DNA of 64,000 nt from Sodaliphilus pleomorphus (GCF_009676955.1 NZ_CP045696.1:1176501-1240500), one strand, 5' to 3'. Counted from the stretch's first letter, positions 32,356 through 41,287 are shown. Notes: generated by a model from the sequence alone, not told the origin. Numbers and translations are program-made.

Positions 32356-33864
32356 TCACTTGTCGTCGGCAAGAAACTTGGAGAAGTCGGCCTTGCGCAT
32401 GTCGCCGTCCTTGAGCAGGGCGCGGTGGAACGACAGGGCATAGTCGAGATTCTGCACAATGTGGCCACCCTTGGAAAGCTTCAAGTACTCACGCAGCAAG
32501 GGGCGGTACACGGGGTGGGCGGCATGCTCGATGATTTCCTCGGCAGCCTGGATGGGGTCCTTGGCACGCAGGTCGGCCACACCCTGGTCGGTGATGATGA
32601 TGTCGACGCTGTGCACCGTGTGGTCGACGTGGGTCACCATGGGCACGATGGTCGAGATGGTGTCGTCCTTCTTGATCGAGGGGCACAGGAATATCGAGGT
32701 GTAGGCATTGCGGGTGAAGTCGCCGCTGCCGCCTATGCCATTCATCAGGCGCGTGCCGCCAATGTGCGACGAGTTGATGTTGCCGAAGATGTCGCACTCG
32801 ATGGCCGTGTTCATCGATATCACGCCAATGCGGCGTATCACCTCGGGGTTGTTGCTGATCTCGCTGGGGCGCATGAGCAGCTTGTCGTGCAGCTTGTCGA
32901 TGTGGTCGAAGAACTCCATCATGGCTTCGTGGCTGAAGGTCATAGAGCACGTGGAGGCAAACTTGCAGCGGCCGCTCAGCAGGAGCTTCATCACGCTGTC
33001 TTGCACCACCTCGGTGTACATTTCAAAGGGCGGTATGTCGGTACTCTGGTCGAGAGCGTCGAGCACGGCATTGGCAATGTTGCCCACACCGCTCTGGATG
33101 GGCAGGAACGACTTGGGCATGCGGCCCTGCTTCATCTCGTTGACGAGGAAGTCGCACACGTTCTGGCCGATGCGGCGGGTGGTGTCGTCGACAGGAGTGA
33201 ACTTGCTCTCCTTGCCCAGTGGCATGTCGCTGTAGACCACACACAGCACCTTCTTGGGGTCGACATGGGCCACAGGCTCGCCGGCACGGTCGTGGGCCGA
33301 GTAGATGGGTATCTCGCGGCGGTTGGGCGGGTCGAGCGGCAGGTAGATGTCGTGCAGGCCACGTATCGACTCGGGTATCTGCTTGTTGATTTCGATCATC
33401 ACTTTGTCGGCATACTTGAGCCATGTGGGAGAGTTGCCCACAGCGGTGCCCAGCACGATCTCGCCGTCGTCGGTGATGCTTTGGGCCTCGATGATGGCCA
33501 CATCCATCTTGCCCCATGCCCCGTAGCGGAACTCCTGGGCCATCTCGCTCAGGTGGCGGTCGTCGTAGTGGAGCTCATGGGCGTTGATGCGCTTGCGCAA
33601 CTCCGACGACGACTGGTAGGGTGCACGCATGTTGATGGCATGGGCACGGCTCAGCTCACCGTCGGTGTAGTCGTTGCTCGAGGCACCCGAGAGCAAGTTG
33701 ATTTTAAACTCACGGCCAGCCTCGTGTTCACGGACAGCCTTCTTTGCGATTGCAGGAGGAATCACCTTAGGATTGCCTGGGATTGTGAAGCCTGAAACGC
33801 CGATGGTCATGCCATTCTGCACATACTCGGCAGCCTCTTCAGGCGTAAATACTGGATAAATCAT
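32356..33864 (-). CDS. Acetyl-CoA hydrolase/transferase family protein (probable succinyl-CoA:acetate CoA-transferase)
   Basis: This 502-residue class I CoA transferase has the catalytic glutamate in FEMYTEVVQDS (near residue 290). The CoA-binding segments are FGNINSSHIGGTRLMNGIGG near residue 375 and SIIPMV-like TISTIVPMVTHVDH. N-terminal GVSGFTIPGNPKVIP is typical of the SCACT/Cat1-type enzymes. In succinate- and acetate-forming Bacteroidales it would exchange CoA between succinate and acetate (or propionate). It is monocistronic with its own promoter at 33920-33950. Confidence 0.9.
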   Translation of the reverse strand: MIYPVFTPEEAAEYVQNGMTIGVSGFTIPGNPKVIPPAIAKKAVREHEAGREFKINLLSGASSNDYTDGELSRAHAINMRAPYQSSSELRKRINAHELHYDDRHLSEMAQEFRYGAWGKMDVAIIEAQSITDDGEIVLGTAVGNSPTWLKYADKVMIEINKQIPESIRGLHDIYLPLDPPNRREIPIYSAHDRAGEPVAHVDPKKVLCVVYSDMPLGKESKFTPVDDTTRRIGQNVCDFLVNEMKQGRMPKSFLPIQSGVGNIANAVLDALDQSTDIPPFEMYTEVVQDSVMKLLLSGRCKFASTCSMTFSHEAMMEFFDHIDKLHDKLLMRPSEISNNPEVIRRIGVISMNTAIECDIFGNINSSHIGGTRLMNGIGGSGDFTRNAYTSIFLCPSIKKDDTISTIVPMVTHVDHTVHSVDIIITDQGVADLRAKDPIQAAEEIIEHAAHPVYRPLLREYLKLSKGGHIVQNLDYALSFHRALLKDGDMRKADFSKFLADDK

Positions 33865-33919
33865 TTACTTTTATGTTAATCGATTTAGTTATAGTTGTTT
33901 TTAGTTCGAAACGTTTGCG

Positions 33920-33950
33920 CAAATTTAATGATTTTGTGCGAAAGCGCAAA
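33920..33950 (-). promoter_or_regulatory. Promoter of the CoA transferase gene
   Basis: On the minus strand TTTG (33950-33947), a 19-bp spacer and TAAATTTG (33927-33920); start codon at 33864. Confidence 0.6.
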
Positions 33951-33980
33951 ATTAAACTCACCATTGCATTTCTTTAGCCG

Positions 33981-34385
33981 CTACTGCGGGCCCGGGGCCG
34001 TGCTGTTGAGCTGGTAGATGCGGTCGTAGTTCACACTCACCACACCTTTCACCTTCTGGAACCAGGCGCGCGCCCGATGCACATCGCTCCCCTCGGGCAA
34101 CTCGATGGCCACGCCGTTGATGATGGTATAGTCATACATGAGGCGCGCGCCGTATTTTTTCACCGCCTTGAGCAAGCTTTTCTTGCCCCGAGGCCCGTCG
34201 TACATGATGATGAGCGAGCGTGGCGAGTAGAGTGGGCCGGCAGGCTACGCGGCAGCCGTATCGGCCGGGCTGTAGAAACGGGGGCGCACCTGCTGCGCCT
34301 GCACCTGGGGCGCCGGGGCGCCGCCAGCCCTGCAGGCTGCAAGCCCCAGCAACGACATAGCCCATACAAGACAATCTCTGTTCAT
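33981..34385 (-). pseudogene. Small lipoprotein gene interrupted by an in-frame amber codon
   Basis: From ATG 34385 the frame reads a lipoprotein signal (MNRDCLVWAMSLLGLAAC, lipobox LAAC) and a short Pro/Gln-rich stretch, then stops at TAG (34245-34247) after 46 codons. Directly beyond the stop the same frame continues with SLIIMYDGPRGKKSLLKAVK ... IINGVAIELPEGSDV ... VKGVVSVNYDRIYQL to a stop at 33981. That second part looks like a compact conserved domain of small Bacteroidales lipoproteins. The promoter (34402-34433) is intact. Most likely this is a recent nonsense mutation; restart at the internal ATG (34205) would give a cytoplasmic form. Confidence 0.7.
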
Positions 34386-34401
34386 TGCCGCAAAGTTTCA
34401 A

Positions 34402-34433
34402 CAAAGTTACAGTTTATTCTCCACCTGCCCAAC
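34402..34433 (-). promoter_or_regulatory. Promoter of the interrupted lipoprotein gene
   Basis: On the minus strand GTTG (34433-34430), a 20-bp spacer and TAACTTTG (34409-34402). Confidence 0.5.
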
Positions 34434-34467
34434 TCATGCTGCACGATTTTTTGGCAAAGCCCGCATT

Positions 34468-34483
34468 ATGAAAACGATTGCAT
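34468..34483. promoter_or_regulatory. Predicted LacI-like operator upstream of galM
   Basis: ATGAAAACGATTGCAT differs by one base from the perfectly armed palindrome ATGCAAACGATTGCAT at 45182-45197. Its centre (34475.5) is 63.5 bp before the -7 box at 34539, exactly as at the glucanotransferase operon. Confidence 0.6.
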
Positions 34484-34514
34484 CAAAACACAACAACATT
34501 GAGGGGTACAATTG

Positions 34515-34546
34515 CTTGACGGGTCGCCCGATTGTTTGTATTTTTG
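34515..34546 (+). promoter_or_regulatory. Promoter of galM and the sugar transporter
   Basis: CTTG at 34515-34518, 20-bp spacer, TATTTTTG at 34539-34546; galM starts at 34589. Confidence 0.65.
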
Positions 34547-34588
34547 CCTATACAACTTTTTAACCGAGACTTAAAATCGATACATGCA

Positions 34589-35635
34589 ATGAAGATAACG
34601 AGGGAAACCATCGACTCGCCTCATGGTGCAATCACACTCTACACGCTCACCAATGCCCGTGGTGCAAGCGTCAAGCTCTCGAGCGTGGGAGCAGGAGTGG
34701 TGAGCGTCGTCGTGCCCGACCGCCAGGGCCGGCTCGACGACGTGGTCATAGGCTATGCCGACCCGGCCGACTATTTCTACGACGGCCCCTGCGCCGGCAA
34801 GGTGCCGGGCCGCTATGCCAACCGCATAGCCCGAGGCCGCTTCACGCTCGAGGGCACGACCTACCAGCTGGCCATCAACAACGGCCCCAACGCCCTGCAC
34901 GGCGGCCCCGAGGGTTTCAGCCACAAGCTGTGGCACAGCCAGCACGACACGAGCGGCGTGACCTTCACCCTGCACAGCCCCGACGGCGACGAGCACTACC
35001 CGGGCAACCTGGTGGCCACGGCACGCTACAGCTTCAACGACGAGGGCGAGCTCAGTCTTGAGCTCAAGGCCACTACCGACAAGACGACCGTCGTCAATCT
35101 CACCAACCACACCTACTGGAACCTGGCTGGCGAGAACAGCGGCAGCGTGCTCGACCAAGAGCTGTGGCTGGCCTGTTCCAGCTATCTGCCCACCGACCCC
35201 ACCCTCATTCCCACTGGCGAGATCGCTCCAGTGGCAGGAACTCCCATGGACTTCACATCGCGCAAAGCCTTAGGAAAAAATATTGACAACGATTTCCCCG
35301 CCCTGCACTACGGCAAGGGCTACGACAATTGCTGGGTGGTCGACGACTGGCACCCGGGGCAGCTCAAGAAGGTGGCCCTGCTCGTCGACCGCAAGAGCGG
35401 CCGGCAGCTCGAGGTGCTCACCACCCAGCCGGCTGTGCAGGTATACACAGGCAACTACCTGGCCGACAGTCCGGCTGGCAAGGGCGCCCGCCGGCCCTAC
35501 AGCGACTACGACGGCGTGGCCATCGAGTGCCAGGGCATGCCCGACGCGCCCAACCACCCCAACTTTCCCAGCCAGGTGCTCAAGCCTGGCGAGGAATATG
35601 AGCAGGTGATTGTGTTCAAGCTGTCGGCACACTGA
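34589..35635 (+). CDS. galM: Aldose 1-epimerase (mutarotase)
   Basis: GalM interconverts alpha and beta anomers of glucose/galactose released from oligosaccharides. The 348-residue protein has CAGKVPGRYANRIARGRF, the histidine-bearing NALHGGPEGFSHK (near residue 105), LTNHTYWNLAG near residue 172, and the C-terminal catalytic glutamate in GVAIECQGMPDAPNHP. No signal peptide is seen, so it is cytoplasmic. The start at 34589 fits homology; an upstream frame to 34532 overlaps the promoter. The sugar transporter gene follows after 80 bp, likely cotranscribed. Confidence 0.93.
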   Translation: MKITRETIDSPHGAITLYTLTNARGASVKLSSVGAGVVSVVVPDRQGRLDDVVIGYADPADYFYDGPCAGKVPGRYANRIARGRFTLEGTTYQLAINNGPNALHGGPEGFSHKLWHSQHDTSGVTFTLHSPDGDEHYPGNLVATARYSFNDEGELSLELKATTDKTTVVNLTNHTYWNLAGENSGSVLDQELWLACSSYLPTDPTLIPTGEIAPVAGTPMDFTSRKALGKNIDNDFPALHYGKGYDNCWVVDDWHPGQLKKVALLVDRKSGRQLEVLTTQPAVQVYTGNYLADSPAGKGARRPYSDYDGVAIECQGMPDAPNHPNFPSQVLKPGEEYEQVIVFKLSAH

Positions 35636-35715
35636 CGCCGCCGCCCCGCGGCAAGCCTGCCGCGTGCCCCCTCTCCCCAACCATCAAGCAACAAAAAAAA
35701 AACAAATTCAAGATA

Positions 35716-37047
35716 ATGAAAACCAAACCCAACTTGTCGTCGCGACAACTCTACGACATCAGCTTCGGCTTCTTTGGCGTGCAGATCGCCTATGCACTGC
35801 AGAGCGCCAACGTGAGCCGCATCTTTGCCACGCTGGGTGCCGACCCGCACTCGCTCAGCTATTTCTGGATACTACCGCCCCTCATGGGCATGATCGTGCA
35901 GCCCCTGGTGGGCTTCTTCAGCGACAAGACGTGGTGCCGCTTCGGGCGCCGCATCCCCTACCTGTTTATCGGCGCCCTGGTAGCCGTCATCGTCATGTGC
36001 CTGCTGCCCAATGCCGGCTCGTTTGGCATGACGGTGGCCACTGCGATGACCTTCGGTCTCGTCGCACTCATGTTTCTCGACACGAGCATCAACATGGCCA
36101 TGCAGCCCTTCAAGATGATGGTGGGCGACCTGGTCAACGAGCAGCAGAAGGCCAAGGCCTACAGCATACAATCCTTCCTGTGCAATGCAGGCTCGATTGT
36201 GGGCTACATCTTCCCGCTGTTTTTCACATGGATAGGCATCAAGAACAAAGCGCCCAAGGGCGTGGTGCCCGACTCGGTGATATGGTCGTTCTACATCGGG
36301 GCTGCCATTCTCATCTTGTGCGTCATCTACACCGTGACCCATGTGCGCGAAATGCCGCCCGAGGAATATGTTCAATACCAAGACACCGTAGAGGACGCCA
36401 AGGGCAAGGTTCACGTGAAGGAGCCCCAAGGCGCCTGGAAAGTATTTTTCGAGGTGGGGCTGGTGCAATTCTTCTGCTGGGCGGCATTCCTCTACATGTG
36501 GACCTACACTGGCGGCACCATTGGCCACACCGTGTGGCACACCCTCGACACCTCGAGCCGCGCCTATCAGGACGCCGGCAACTGGGTGGGAGTGCTCTTT
36601 GCCGTGCAGGCCGTGGGCAGCGTGTGCTGGGCTCTCGTGCTTCCCAAGTTCAAGAGCACCAAGGCAGCCTATGCCTTGAGTCTGCTCATCGGTGCCATCG
36701 GCTTTGCCTTGGTGCCCTATTGCGCCAATGCCTATCTGCTCTTTGTGCCCTTCATCCTCATCGGTTTTGCCTGGGCAGCCATGCTGGCCATGCCCTTCAC
36801 CTTTGTGACCAACGCCTTTGAGGGCAGCAGCCGCATGGGCACTGTGCTGGGCTTGTTCAACTGCACGATATGCTTGCCGCAAATCATTGCCGCAGCCACC
36901 GGCGGCCTGGTGATGGCAGTTGTGTGCCACAAGGAGGCAGGCGTCTTTGTGCAAGACCACATGTTTCTGGCAGCTGCCGCATTCCTGGTCATTGCCACCC
37001 TGTGCGTTTTTGCCATCACGACCAAGAAGCACAGCACTCAAGCATGA
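35716..37047 (+). CDS. MFS/GPH-type sugar transporter (SLC45-like, probable maltose/maltodextrin)
   Basis: This 443-residue transporter has twelve predicted transmembrane helices. It begins LYDISFGFFGVQIAYALQSA, a characteristic start of SLC45-like bacterial sugar:cation symporters, and has the loop motif GFFSDKTWCRFGRRIPYLFI between helices 2 and 3. It resembles the inner-membrane maltose transporters associated with starch utilisation in Bacteroidota. The setting (galM upstream, and the same operator motif as the glucanotransferase operon) supports transport of starch breakdown products; the sugar is inferred, not shown. Confidence 0.85.
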   Translation: MKTKPNLSSRQLYDISFGFFGVQIAYALQSANVSRIFATLGADPHSLSYFWILPPLMGMIVQPLVGFFSDKTWCRFGRRIPYLFIGALVAVIVMCLLPNAGSFGMTVATAMTFGLVALMFLDTSINMAMQPFKMMVGDLVNEQQKAKAYSIQSFLCNAGSIVGYIFPLFFTWIGIKNKAPKGVVPDSVIWSFYIGAAILILCVIYTVTHVREMPPEEYVQYQDTVEDAKGKVHVKEPQGAWKVFFEVGLVQFFCWAAFLYMWTYTGGTIGHTVWHTLDTSSRAYQDAGNWVGVLFAVQAVGSVCWALVLPKFKSTKAAYALSLLIGAIGFALVPYCANAYLLFVPFILIGFAWAAMLAMPFTFVTNAFEGSSRMGTVLGLFNCTICLPQIIAAATGGLVMAVVCHKEAGVFVQDHMFLAAAAFLVIATLCVFAITTKKHSTQA

Positions 37048-37150
37048 GCGGTTGCCGCGTCAAGACATAACACGACACAAGCAAGACTTTATCGCCACTG
37101 CACAAAATTACACACACACGCATACATCACTTGTCATAAGCGCAACAATC

Positions 37151-37183
37151 AAGGCCGCGGTCCAAACTGGAAACCGCGGCCTT
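37151..37183 (+). terminator. Terminator after the transporter gene
   Basis: AAGGCCGCGGT and ACCGCGGCCTT form an 11-bp stem; the downstream run (GTTTATTCTTTCTTCTT) is U-rich but interrupted. Confidence 0.6.
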
Positions 37184-37225
37184 GCTGTCGTTTATTCTTT
37201 CTTCTTGCTGTCGATGCTTTAAAGC

Positions 37226-37738
37226 TCAATATGACGTGATGATGTAGCCGCCGCTGCTGCCCGTGGAGCGCACCACATAGGTTGTGAGCCCCACCTTGCG
37301 CTGCATTGCCGGGCCCGAGACGGGGCCGCCGGCACCGGTGAGCACGTTGTAGCGCGACTTGCACTTGGGGCACACGGCCTCAAGATTGTCGGGGTCGATG
37401 CTCAGGGTCACCCCCGCATCGCGCTCGACCGGGCAGGCCAGGTCGTAGGCAAGCGGCATGTAGCTGGCCGTGCCGCTGTCGAGCCCCATGATGAGCAGCA
37501 CGCCGCCATAGCCTGTGTAGGTATTCACGTTGTAGGGGAAGTTGTGGGGCAAGCCCTTGCCGCGGTTGAACATGTTGTAGTCGCCCACCCCGCTCACGCC
37601 GTAGGTGTTCCACAAGGCATAGGTGCCCAAGTTGATGCGCACCTGGAAGCCCGACACCGTCTTGTTGTCGACCTTGTCGCATCCCGGAGCGAGGCACACG
37701 ATGAGTGCAAGCAGCACCATTGCAATTGTATTTCTCAT
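37226..37738 (-). CDS. Lipoprotein with Rieske-like fold lacking the histidine ligands
   Basis: This 170-residue product has a lipoprotein signal peptide (MRNTIAMVLLALIVCLAPGC). In its C-terminal half, DLACPVE and, 25 residues later, AVCPKCKSRYNVLTGAGGPVSGPA follow the layout of Rieske iron-sulfur domains (CxH ... CxxH, then GPA). Here the positions normally held by histidines are Glu and Cys, so a classical 2Fe-2S Rieske cluster is unlikely; zinc or a structural site is possible. Its start overlaps the argH stop as ATGA, implying coupled translation. Function is unknown. Confidence 0.72.
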   Translation of the reverse strand: MRNTIAMVLLALIVCLAPGCDKVDNKTVSGFQVRINLGTYALWNTYGVSGVGDYNMFNRGKGLPHNFPYNVNTYTGYGGVLLIMGLDSGTASYMPLAYDLACPVERDAGVTLSIDPDNLEAVCPKCKSRYNVLTGAGGPVSGPAMQRKVGLTTYVVRSTGSSGGYIITSY

Positions 37739-39075
37739 TTTCCCAGCAATTTGTCAAAAGCCTGATGATAGGTGTCGAAGTCAAACGACTCGAGCGTGGC
37801 GCGATAGAGCGCTGCCACACGGTCGTTGCACAAGTTGCCCATGCTGCCCTCGTGGGTGTGGTGCACCTCTTTCACCGCCTTGAAGCGGCCCTGCTCGATG
37901 TCGAGACCCACCTTCTTGTAGGCATCGCGGAAGGGCATGCCGGCCGCTGCCAGCCGGTTGACCTGCTCGACGCTGAACATGAGGTCGTAGCGCGGGTCGT
38001 CGAGGATGTGCTCGTTCACCTGCACCTGCCTCATCATGGCATCGACCATGGCAATGACGGTCTTGATCTCGTCAAACTCGGGAAGAAACTCCTCCTTGAT
38101 GAGTTGCAAGTCGCGGAAGTAGCCCACTGGCAGGTTGCTGGTTATCATCGTGATGCTGTAGGGCAATGCCTGCAAGCGGTTGCAACGGGCACGCGTGAGC
38201 TCAAACACGTCGGGGTTCTTCTTGTGAGGCATGATGCTGCTGCCCGTGGTAAACTCGTCGGGCAGCTTGATGAAACCAAAGTTCTGGCAGTTGAACATGC
38301 AGGCGTCACAGGCCAGCTTGGAGATTGTGGCTGCCACATTGGCAATGGCAGCACTCACAATGCGCTCGGTCTTGCCACGCCCCATCTGGGCATAGACCAC
38401 GTTGTAGTCGACCGAGGCAAAACCCAGCAGGCGGGTCGTGAGCTCGCGGTCGAGCGGGAACGAGGAGCCATAGCCGGCAGCCGACCCCAGGGGATTACGG
38501 TTGACCACGTCGTAGGCGGCCTTGAGCACCGTCAGGTCGTCGGCCAGCGACTCGGCATAGGCGCCAAACCACAGGCCAAACGACGAGGGCATGGCCACCT
38601 GCAAGTGGGTGTAGCCGGGCATGAGCACATGCTTGTAGCGCTCGCTCTGCGATTGCAGCGTCTTGAACAGTGCCGTGATGTGATGCACCAGGTCTTCAAT
38701 CTCGCTGCGGGTGAACAGGCGCAGGTCGACCAGCACCTGGTCGTTGCGAGAGCGGCCCGAGTGTATCTTCTTGCCCACGTCGCCCTGCCGCTGGGTGAGC
38801 AAGAGCTCGACCTGGCTGTGCACGTCCTCGACGCCCTCGTCGATGTGGAAGCGACCTGCCTCGATGTCGGCATAGATGCGGCGCAGCTCGGCAGTGAGCG
38901 TGTCAAGCTCGCTGGCCGAGAGCAGGCCTATGCTCTCGAGCATGGTGATGTGGGCTATCGAGCCCAGCACGTCGTAGCGAGCCAGGTACATGTCCATCTC
39001 GCGGTCACGCCCCACAGTGTAACGCTCAACATCGTGGTTGAGCTCAACAGTCTTTTCCCAAAGTTTTGATGCCAT
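37735..39075 (-). CDS. argH: Argininosuccinate lyase
   Basis: ArgH splits argininosuccinate into arginine and fumarate. The 446-residue protein has the fumarase-superfamily signature GSSIMPHKKNPDVFE near residue 275, KIHSGRSRNDQVLVDLRLF near residue 105, and GYTHLQVAMPSSFG near residue 150. The start MASKLWEK at 39075 was chosen; three codons upstream (39084) is another ATG. No other arginine genes are adjacent; a Rieske-like lipoprotein gene overlaps its end. Confidence 0.95.
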   Translation of the reverse strand: MASKLWEKTVELNHDVERYTVGRDREMDMYLARYDVLGSIAHITMLESIGLLSASELDTLTAELRRIYADIEAGRFHIDEGVEDVHSQVELLLTQRQGDVGKKIHSGRSRNDQVLVDLRLFTRSEIEDLVHHITALFKTLQSQSERYKHVLMPGYTHLQVAMPSSFGLWFGAYAESLADDLTVLKAAYDVVNRNPLGSAAGYGSSFPLDRELTTRLLGFASVDYNVVYAQMGRGKTERIVSAAIANVAATISKLACDACMFNCQNFGFIKLPDEFTTGSSIMPHKKNPDVFELTRARCNRLQALPYSITMITSNLPVGYFRDLQLIKEEFLPEFDEIKTVIAMVDAMMRQVQVNEHILDDPRYDLMFSVEQVNRLAAAGMPFRDAYKKVGLDIEQGRFKAVKEVHHTHEGSMGNLCNDRVAALYRATLESFDFDTYHQAFDKLLGK

Positions 39076-39155
39076 AATTCCCAAAAAAAGTTTATATCAT
39101 TGCGCCTGGCAACATGCAAGCACTTGCCGGCAATTCCCTTTCATTATGTCAACGA

Positions 39156-39163
39156 CAAAATTA
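39156..39163 (-). promoter_or_regulatory. -7 box upstream of argH
   Basis: The minus strand reads TAATTTTG, matching TAnnTTTG, about 80 bp before the start. It is divergent from the -7 box at 39196-39203; no clear -33 is seen for either. Confidence 0.4.
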
Positions 39164-39195
39164 CAATAATATTTTCAACTATGGAAAAAGGGCTT

Positions 39196-39203
39196 TACCT
39201 TTG
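39196..39203 (+). promoter_or_regulatory. -7 box upstream of the GT2-MATE pair
   Basis: TACCTTTG lies only 6 bp before the ATG at 39210, so the transcript would be nearly leaderless. Confidence 0.45.
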
Positions 39204-39209
39204 CACGAT

Positions 39210-39962
39210 ATGGAACACCAACCCACATTTTCCATCGTCACGGTCGCGTGGAATGCCGCCAGGGTCATAGGCCCCACCCTCGAGAGCGTGCAGCAGCAGT
39301 CGTGCCGCGACTTTGAATACCTGGTGGTCGACGGCGCCTCGACCGACGCCACCCTGCAGCTCGTGACCGACGCCGGCATTGCTGGCACGCGCATCGTGAG
39401 CGAGCCCGACCACGGGATATATGATGCCATGAACAAGGCCATAGGCCTGGCACGCGGCCGCTACCTGATATGGCTCAATGCCGGCGACGCCCTGGCCACG
39501 CCCCGCTCGCTCGAGCGCATGGCCGCCCTGGCAGCCACCGGGCCCGATGTAATCTACGGGCAGACGCAGATTGTCGACGCCAGCCGCCGCGTGGTGGGCA
39601 TGCGACATCTCACGGCGCCCGACCGCCTGGGCTGGCGCGACTTTGCCCGCGGCATGCTGGTGTGCCACCAGGCCTTTGTGGCCCGCCGCGAGATTGTGCC
39701 GCGCTACGACCTGCGCTACCGCTACAGCGCCGACTATGACTGGTGCATCAAGGTGCTCAAGCGCTCGCAGCGCAATGCCTACCTGGGCCCCGAGCCTGTA
39801 GTGAGCTTTCTCGAGGAGGGCACCACCACAGCCCACCACAAGGCCTCGCTCAAAGAGCGCTACCACATCATGTGCCACTACTACGGCACCGTGCCCACCA
39901 TCGTGCGGCACCTCTCTTTCCTGCCGCGCTACTTGAAACAGAAACTCTTGCATCACTCATGA
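39210..39962 (+). CDS. GT2 family glycosyltransferase (WcaA/WcaE-like)
   Basis: This 250-residue single-domain GT-A enzyme starts MEHQPTFSIVTVAWNAARVI and has YLVVDGASTDATLQ and the EPDHGIYDAMNKAIGLARG motif typical of the WcaE-like group. YLIWLNAGD supplies the metal-binding D. The start at 39210 is set by homology; the longer frame overlaps the promoter. Its stop overlaps the MATE start as ATGA. It probably acts on a surface glycan; no glycan genes are adjacent. Confidence 0.88.
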   Translation: MEHQPTFSIVTVAWNAARVIGPTLESVQQQSCRDFEYLVVDGASTDATLQLVTDAGIAGTRIVSEPDHGIYDAMNKAIGLARGRYLIWLNAGDALATPRSLERMAALAATGPDVIYGQTQIVDASRRVVGMRHLTAPDRLGWRDFARGMLVCHQAFVARREIVPRYDLRYRYSADYDWCIKVLKRSQRNAYLGPEPVVSFLEEGTTTAHHKASLKERYHIMCHYYGTVPTIVRHLSFLPRYLKQKLLHHS

Positions 39963-41287
39963 CCAAGGGCTTGAATCGCGAAATATGGCGCATCGCCCTG
40001 CCCGCCATTGTGACCAACGTCACCATACCGCTGCTGGGACTGCTCGACACCGCCATTGCCGGCCACCTCGACGCCAGCCGCGGCGCGCTCTATATCGGGG
40101 CCGTGTCGGTGGGCGCCATGATGTTCAACCTGCTGTATTGGAACTTCGGGTTCCTGCGCATGGGCACCTCGGGGCTCACAGCCCAGGCCTACGGCCGCCG
40201 CGACACGGGCATGCAGGCGGCCATCCTGCAACGGTCCACCCTGCTGGGACTTGCCATAGGGGTGCTCATCATCGCGCTGCAATGGCCGCTGCAGCGAGCA
40301 GCACTGTGGGTCATAGGGCCGGGCGACGACGTGCGGGCACTTGCCCTCATCTACTTCTACATAGGCGTGTGGGGAGCGCCGCCCACACTCATGATGATGA
40401 GCATCAAGGGGTGGCTGCTGGGCATGCAGGACTCGCGCAGCCCCATGATCATCTCGATAGGCGTCAACGTGCTCAACATTGCCGTGAGCCTGCTGGCCGT
40501 GTACGGCCTCAAGCTGGGCTTTGCCGGCATCGCCGTGGGCACGGTCACCGCCCAGTGGGCAGGCCTGCTCTACTGCTGGTGGCTGCTGCGGCACAAGCAT
40601 CGCGGTCTGCTCTCGCGCATGAGCTGGCACACAGCATTGAGGGGCGGCGGGCTGTGGAGCTTTTTCAGGGTGAACGGCGACATCTTCGCCCGCTCCACAC
40701 TCATGATGGTGCTCAACCTGTTTTTCATGGCAGTGGGAGCACGCAGCGGCGAGATGGTGCTGGCAGTGAACGCCCTCATCATGCAGCTCTTCACCCTCTT
40801 CTCCTATTTCATGGACGGTATCGCCATGGCCGGCGAGGCCCTTGTGGGCAAGTACTGGGGCATGAACCGCGGCAAGCGGCTGCACAGCTGCGTGCTGCGC
40901 CTCTTCGGGTGGGCAGCCGTGCTCACCCTGTTGTGCGCCACGCTCTATGCCGCCGTGCCGGGCAGCATCTTCGGCCTGCTCACCAGCGACAGCCGCGTGG
41001 TCGCCGCCAGTGTCGACTACCGCTGGTGGTGTGCCGCCATACCCGTGGCCGGCATGGCAGCCTTTGTGTGGGACGGCGTGTTTATAGGCCTCACCCGCAC
41101 GCGTGCCATGACGCTGGCCGTGGCTGTAGCCGTGGCGGCATTTTTCGCACTCTATGCCGCACTGCCCCGCTCGATGGGCAACCAGGCGCTGTGGTTCGCC
41201 TTTGTGACCTATCTTGCCCTGCGCAGCCTGGTGCAGACGGCACAATACCTGTGGCGCCGGCCAGGCACGAGACCACTGGCCGACTGA
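39959..41287 (+). CDS. MATE family efflux transporter (DinF-like)
   Basis: This 442-residue protein has twelve transmembrane helices and starts MTKGLNREIWRIALPAIVTNVTIPLLGLLDTAIAGHL (quoted here only as family landmarks: IALPAI, LLGLLDTAIAGHL), the DinF-type beginning. An internal repeat of the MATE halves is visible (FRVNGDIFARSTLMM starts the second half). It exports small cations or drugs by Na+/H+ antiport in known relatives. The start overlaps the stop of the GT2 gene by 4 bp, so the two are translationally coupled, an uncommon pairing. Confidence 0.9.
   Translation: MTKGLNREIWRIALPAIVTNVTIPLLGLLDTAIAGHLDASRGALYIGAVSVGAMMFNLLYWNFGFLRMGTSGLTAQAYGRRDTGMQAAILQRSTLLGLAIGVLIIALQWPLQRAALWVIGPGDDVRALALIYFYIGVWGAPPTLMMMSIKGWLLGMQDSRSPMIISIGVNVLNIAVSLLAVYGLKLGFAGIAVGTVTAQWAGLLYCWWLLRHKHRGLLSRMSWHTALRGGGLWSFFRVNGDIFARSTLMMVLNLFFMAVGARSGEMVLAVNALIMQLFTLFSYFMDGIAMAGEALVGKYWGMNRGKRLHSCVLRLFGWAAVLTLLCATLYAAVPGSIFGLLTSDSRVVAASVDYRWWCAAIPVAGMAAFVWDGVFIGLTRTRAMTLAVAVAVAAFFALYAALPRSMGNQALWFAFVTYLALRSLVQTAQYLWRRPGTRPLAD

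Noticed and set aside
34132..34404. A 90-codon minus-strand gene in another frame
   Set aside because: It overlaps the amber-interrupted lipoprotein frame, which has a lipobox and a recognisable conserved domain.
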